Assembly (NCBI GenBank): GCA_003456095.1
Contig: DMPF01000094.1
Location: 1 to 8,917, forward strand
DNA from: Bacillota bacterium
Lineage (GTDB): Bacteria; Bacillota; Dethiobacteria; DTU022; UBA8154
DNA: 8,917 nt
Reading direction: 5' to 3'
The number at the start of each line of letters is the position of its first letter. Within the stretch, counting starts at the first letter, position 1. The position numbers and the translations under genes are program-made. This document shows positions 6,788-8,917 of this stretch, piece after piece. Below the pieces are notes generated by a model. It was not told the DNA's origin. It was given only the letters and a program-made list of their open reading frames with translations, and ran no database searches.

Positions 6788-8917
6788 ATGGAAAGAATTG
6801 ATCATTATGGCGATGTCATGGTTGTGGGCGGCGGCATAAGCGGCATTCAGGCATCACTGGATCTTGCCGCTGCCGGTTTTAAGGTCTATCTGGTGGACAG
6901 GGCGCCTGCCATCGGCGGCCATATGGCTCAACTGGACAAGACCTTTCCCACCAACGATTGTTCGATGTGAATACTCTCGCCTAAACTGGTCGAGGTCGGC
7001 CGGCATACCAATATAGAAGTCTTATCCTATACCGAAGTTGACCGCGTGGAAGGGGAAGTGGGAAACTTTAAAGTAAGGCTCATTAAGAAACCCAGGTACG
7101 TTCTTGAGGACAAATGCACCGGTTGTGCTACTTGTGTGGAATATTGCCCGGTCAAATACCCGGATCCATTTAACCGGGAGATTTCAAAGAATAAAGCAAT
7201 CCATATTTATTATGCCCAGGCCATCCCCCTTGTGGCTTATATTGATGACAGCTGCCGCTATCTAAGGGAAGGGACATGCACTGCATGTGAAGCGGTATGT
7301 CGCAACGAAGCCATTGATTTTTCCCAGGAAGCGGAGCCGCTGGAGATTAAAGTAGGCGCTATTGTCTTGGCGGCAGGATTTGAGCCTTATAATCCCGAGC
7401 TGCGTGCAGATTACGGTTACGGTAAATTTGCCAATGTGGTAACCAGTATGGATTATGAACGGCTGCTTTGCTCTACCGGACCTTACGAAGGGGAGGTGCT
7501 GCGTGCCTCCGATTTGAAGCATCCCCACAAAGTAGCTTGGATTCAATGTGTTGGTTCCCGCCAGGTCAACCCTCCGGGTGCCAACAGCTATTGTTCATCC
7601 GTATGCTGTACTTATACACAAAAGCAGGTCATTTTAACAAAAGACCATGACGCTGGCGCGGAGTGTACCGTTTTTCACAACGATATACGTTCATTCGGCA
7701 AGGATTTCGAGCGCTTCTATGCCAGGGCGGAGAATCTTCCAGGGGTCCGCTTCATCAGGAGCTATGCATCGGTAACAAAGGATGACCCGCATACGGGCAA
7801 GGTTACGGTACGCTATGCCACCAACGAGAACGGCGTGCAGGAAGAAGAGTTCGATATGGTGGTATTATCCGTGGGGTTCAACCCTCCTGGGGATGTAAAG
7901 GATCTTGCTGATAAATATGGTATTGAGCTTAATGAACACGGTTTCTGCAAAATCAATCCCTTTAAACCAATGGAGACATCCAGGCCGGGCTTGTTCATCA
8001 GCGGTGCTTTTAATGGCCCCCTGGATATCCCCGAGTCAGTTGTAACCGCCAGCGGTGCCGGTTCACAGTGCGGAGAACTGCTAAACTACAGGAGGGGGGA
8101 TCTTTCTGTGGAAAGGTTCTACCCGCTGGAAAGGGATGTTTCGGAAGAAGAGCCAAGGATCGGGGTGTTTGTATGTCATTGCGGGGCGAACATCGGTTCC
8201 GTGGTGGATGTCCCATCCATAGTGGAATATGCTCTGACTTTGCCAAATGTGGTCTATGCGCGTGAGCAGCTTTTTGCTTGTGCCACCAATTCTGCCAAGG
8301 AAATAACCGCCATGATCAGGGAAAAGGGACTTAACCGTGTGGTTGTGGCCGCTTGTTCACCCAGAACCCTTGAACCCCTCTTTCGTGATACCCTGCGTGA
8401 GGCAGGGTTAAATCAGTACTATTACGAAATGGCCAATATCCGGGAGCACTGCTCCTGGATTCACGCCAAGGAGAAAGCAGAGGCCACGGCAAAGACAAGG
8501 GATATCATCCGCATGTCCGTAGCCAGGGCCCGACTTCTGGAACCGCTAAAGGAAATTGATTTACCCATAAACAAGGCGGCGCTGGTGGTCGGCGGCGGCA
8601 TTGCCGGTATGACCTGTGCCCTCTCCATTGCCCGGCAGGGGCACGAGGTTTACCTGCTGGAAAAGGAAAGGGAACTGGGAGGCGTGGCGCGCCGCTTGCA
8701 CCATACCCTCGAAGGCATGGATGTACAGGAATACCTGAACGATCTGGTGCGGGATGTTTACCGGCATCCGCTGATTCGCGTATTTACGAAAACAACCATT
8801 TTGGAAGTCACGGGCTATGTGGGGAATTTTGTAACCAGGGTGATCTCTGAGAAAGGGTTAAGCGAGATCAAACATGGGGCGACCGTTATCGCCATAGGCG
8901 CCGATCTGTTTACCCCC
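6788..8917 (+). CDS. bamE: Selenocysteine-containing tandem HdrA-like flavoprotein, 3' end beyond window (BamE-like)
   Basis: The frame is open for 710 residues from ATG 6788 (GAGGGA 7 bases upstream) to the right edge if the UGA at 6968-6970 (residue 61) is selenocysteine. Module 1 (about 8-440): FAD dinucleotide fold [26 protein letters not shown]58SMU61 followed by [12 protein letters not shown]; an inserted ferredoxin (C110, C113, C116, C120; C156, C164, C167, C171); the HdrA-specific cluster cysteines (QC254VGSR, YC269SSVC273C274); and a FAD-closing segment (about 395-430). Module 2 (from about 456) begins like a full HdrA N-terminus ([30 protein letters not shown]) and enters a second FAD fold ([20 protein letters not shown], about 600-619). 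HdrA-type subunits carry the bifurcating flavin of Hdr and Bam complexes. The gene starts 11 bases after bamC and probably belongs to the bamB transcript. The family is certain, BamE is a context call, and the C-terminus is not visible. Confidence 0.87.
6968..7003 (+). promoter_or_regulatory. Selenocysteine UGA codon (6968-6970) with candidate SECIS hairpin (6986-7003)
   Basis: TGA 6968-6970 sits where HdrA proteins have Cys (or, in some methanogens, Sec) in the FPTxDCSxC motif, and homology continues in the same frame on both sides. Bases 6986-6992 pair with 6997-7003 in a 7-bp stem (two G-U pairs) capped by the tetraloop AGGU. The loop G at position 2 (G6994) has 23 bases between it and the UGA. 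The small loop with GGU resembles the classical E. coli fdhF SECIS loop. The fold was made by hand. Confidence 0.8.
8090..8110 (+). promoter_or_regulatory. Possible internal translation start within the HdrA-like gene
   Basis: AGGAGG (8090-8095, continuing as a G-run to 8100) lies 12 bases before an in-frame GTG at 8108-8110, or 7 bases if measured from the end of the purine run. This falls at the junction between the two HdrA-like modules. It could start a separate second-module protein, or the purine run may only encode the linker residues RRGD. Confidence 0.3.

Noticed and set aside
6788..6970. A short truncated HdrA fragment or pseudogene ended by TGA
   Set aside because: Reading continues in the same frame for 649 more codons with intact cluster motifs, the UGA sits at a known Cys/Sec position, and a SECIS-like hairpin follows.
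6971..7003. Alternative SECIS fold using GCC/GGC and ACU/GGU short stems
   Set aside because: It needs internal mismatches; the continuous 7-bp stem at 6986-7003 with an AGGU loop is better.

Overview
The window reads as one dense, entirely plus-strand block of redox genes from a strict anaerobe. It encodes eight proteins, six complete and one cut off at each edge. The genes match the class II (ATP-independent, tungsten) benzoyl-CoA reductase complex, Bam(BC)DEFGHI, known from Geobacter and from sulfate-reducing or fermentative aromatic degraders. Strong Shine-Dalgarno sites, GTG starts and a near-perfect TTGACA/TATAAT promoter fit an anaerobic clostridial Firmicute (Desulfotomaculum/Pelotomaculum-like). 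That placement is inference, and a deltaproteobacterium is not excluded.

Layout. Positions 1-148 hold the C-terminal end of an HdrA-like flavoprotein. It is followed by an MvhD-like selenoprotein (bamF, 235-1002), a NuoE-like protein (bamG, 1099-1551), a NuoF-like protein (bamH, 1563-3494) and a short NuoG-like protein (bamI, 3487-4104). This E-F-G-H-I order is the one recalled for the Geobacter bam operon. A 148-base regulatory gap (4105-4252) carries a stem-loop, a palindrome/inverted-repeat cluster and a consensus promoter. A second unit then starts: bamB (tungsten aldehyde:ferredoxin-oxidoreductase family, 4253-6241), bamC (three-cluster ferredoxin-like subunit, 6231-6776) and a second HdrA-like gene (6788 to beyond 8917).

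Two genes are read through in-frame UGA codons, interpreted here as selenocysteine. In bamF the UGA at 289-291 falls in the metal-binding CxWC motif of MvhD proteins (CQWU). In the second HdrA-like gene the UGA at 6968-6970 falls in the FPTxDCSxC motif (CSMU). Each UGA is followed at the right distance by a 7-bp stem-loop with G in the second loop position, as expected for a bacterial SECIS. A conventional gene caller would cut both genes: the first would start at 319 and lose its cluster motif, and the second would end as a 61-codon fragment.

Inferred function: BamG/H/I exchange electrons with NAD(H) and/or ferredoxin. MvhD- and HdrA-like subunits pass and bifurcate electrons through flavin and Fe-S centres. 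BamC relays very low-potential electrons to the tungstopterin of BamB, where a cyclic conjugated acyl-CoA such as benzoyl-CoA is reduced. The BamB here has an unusual pterin-binding loop and no bamD follows bamC, so the second unit may be a diverged paralogue with another substrate.
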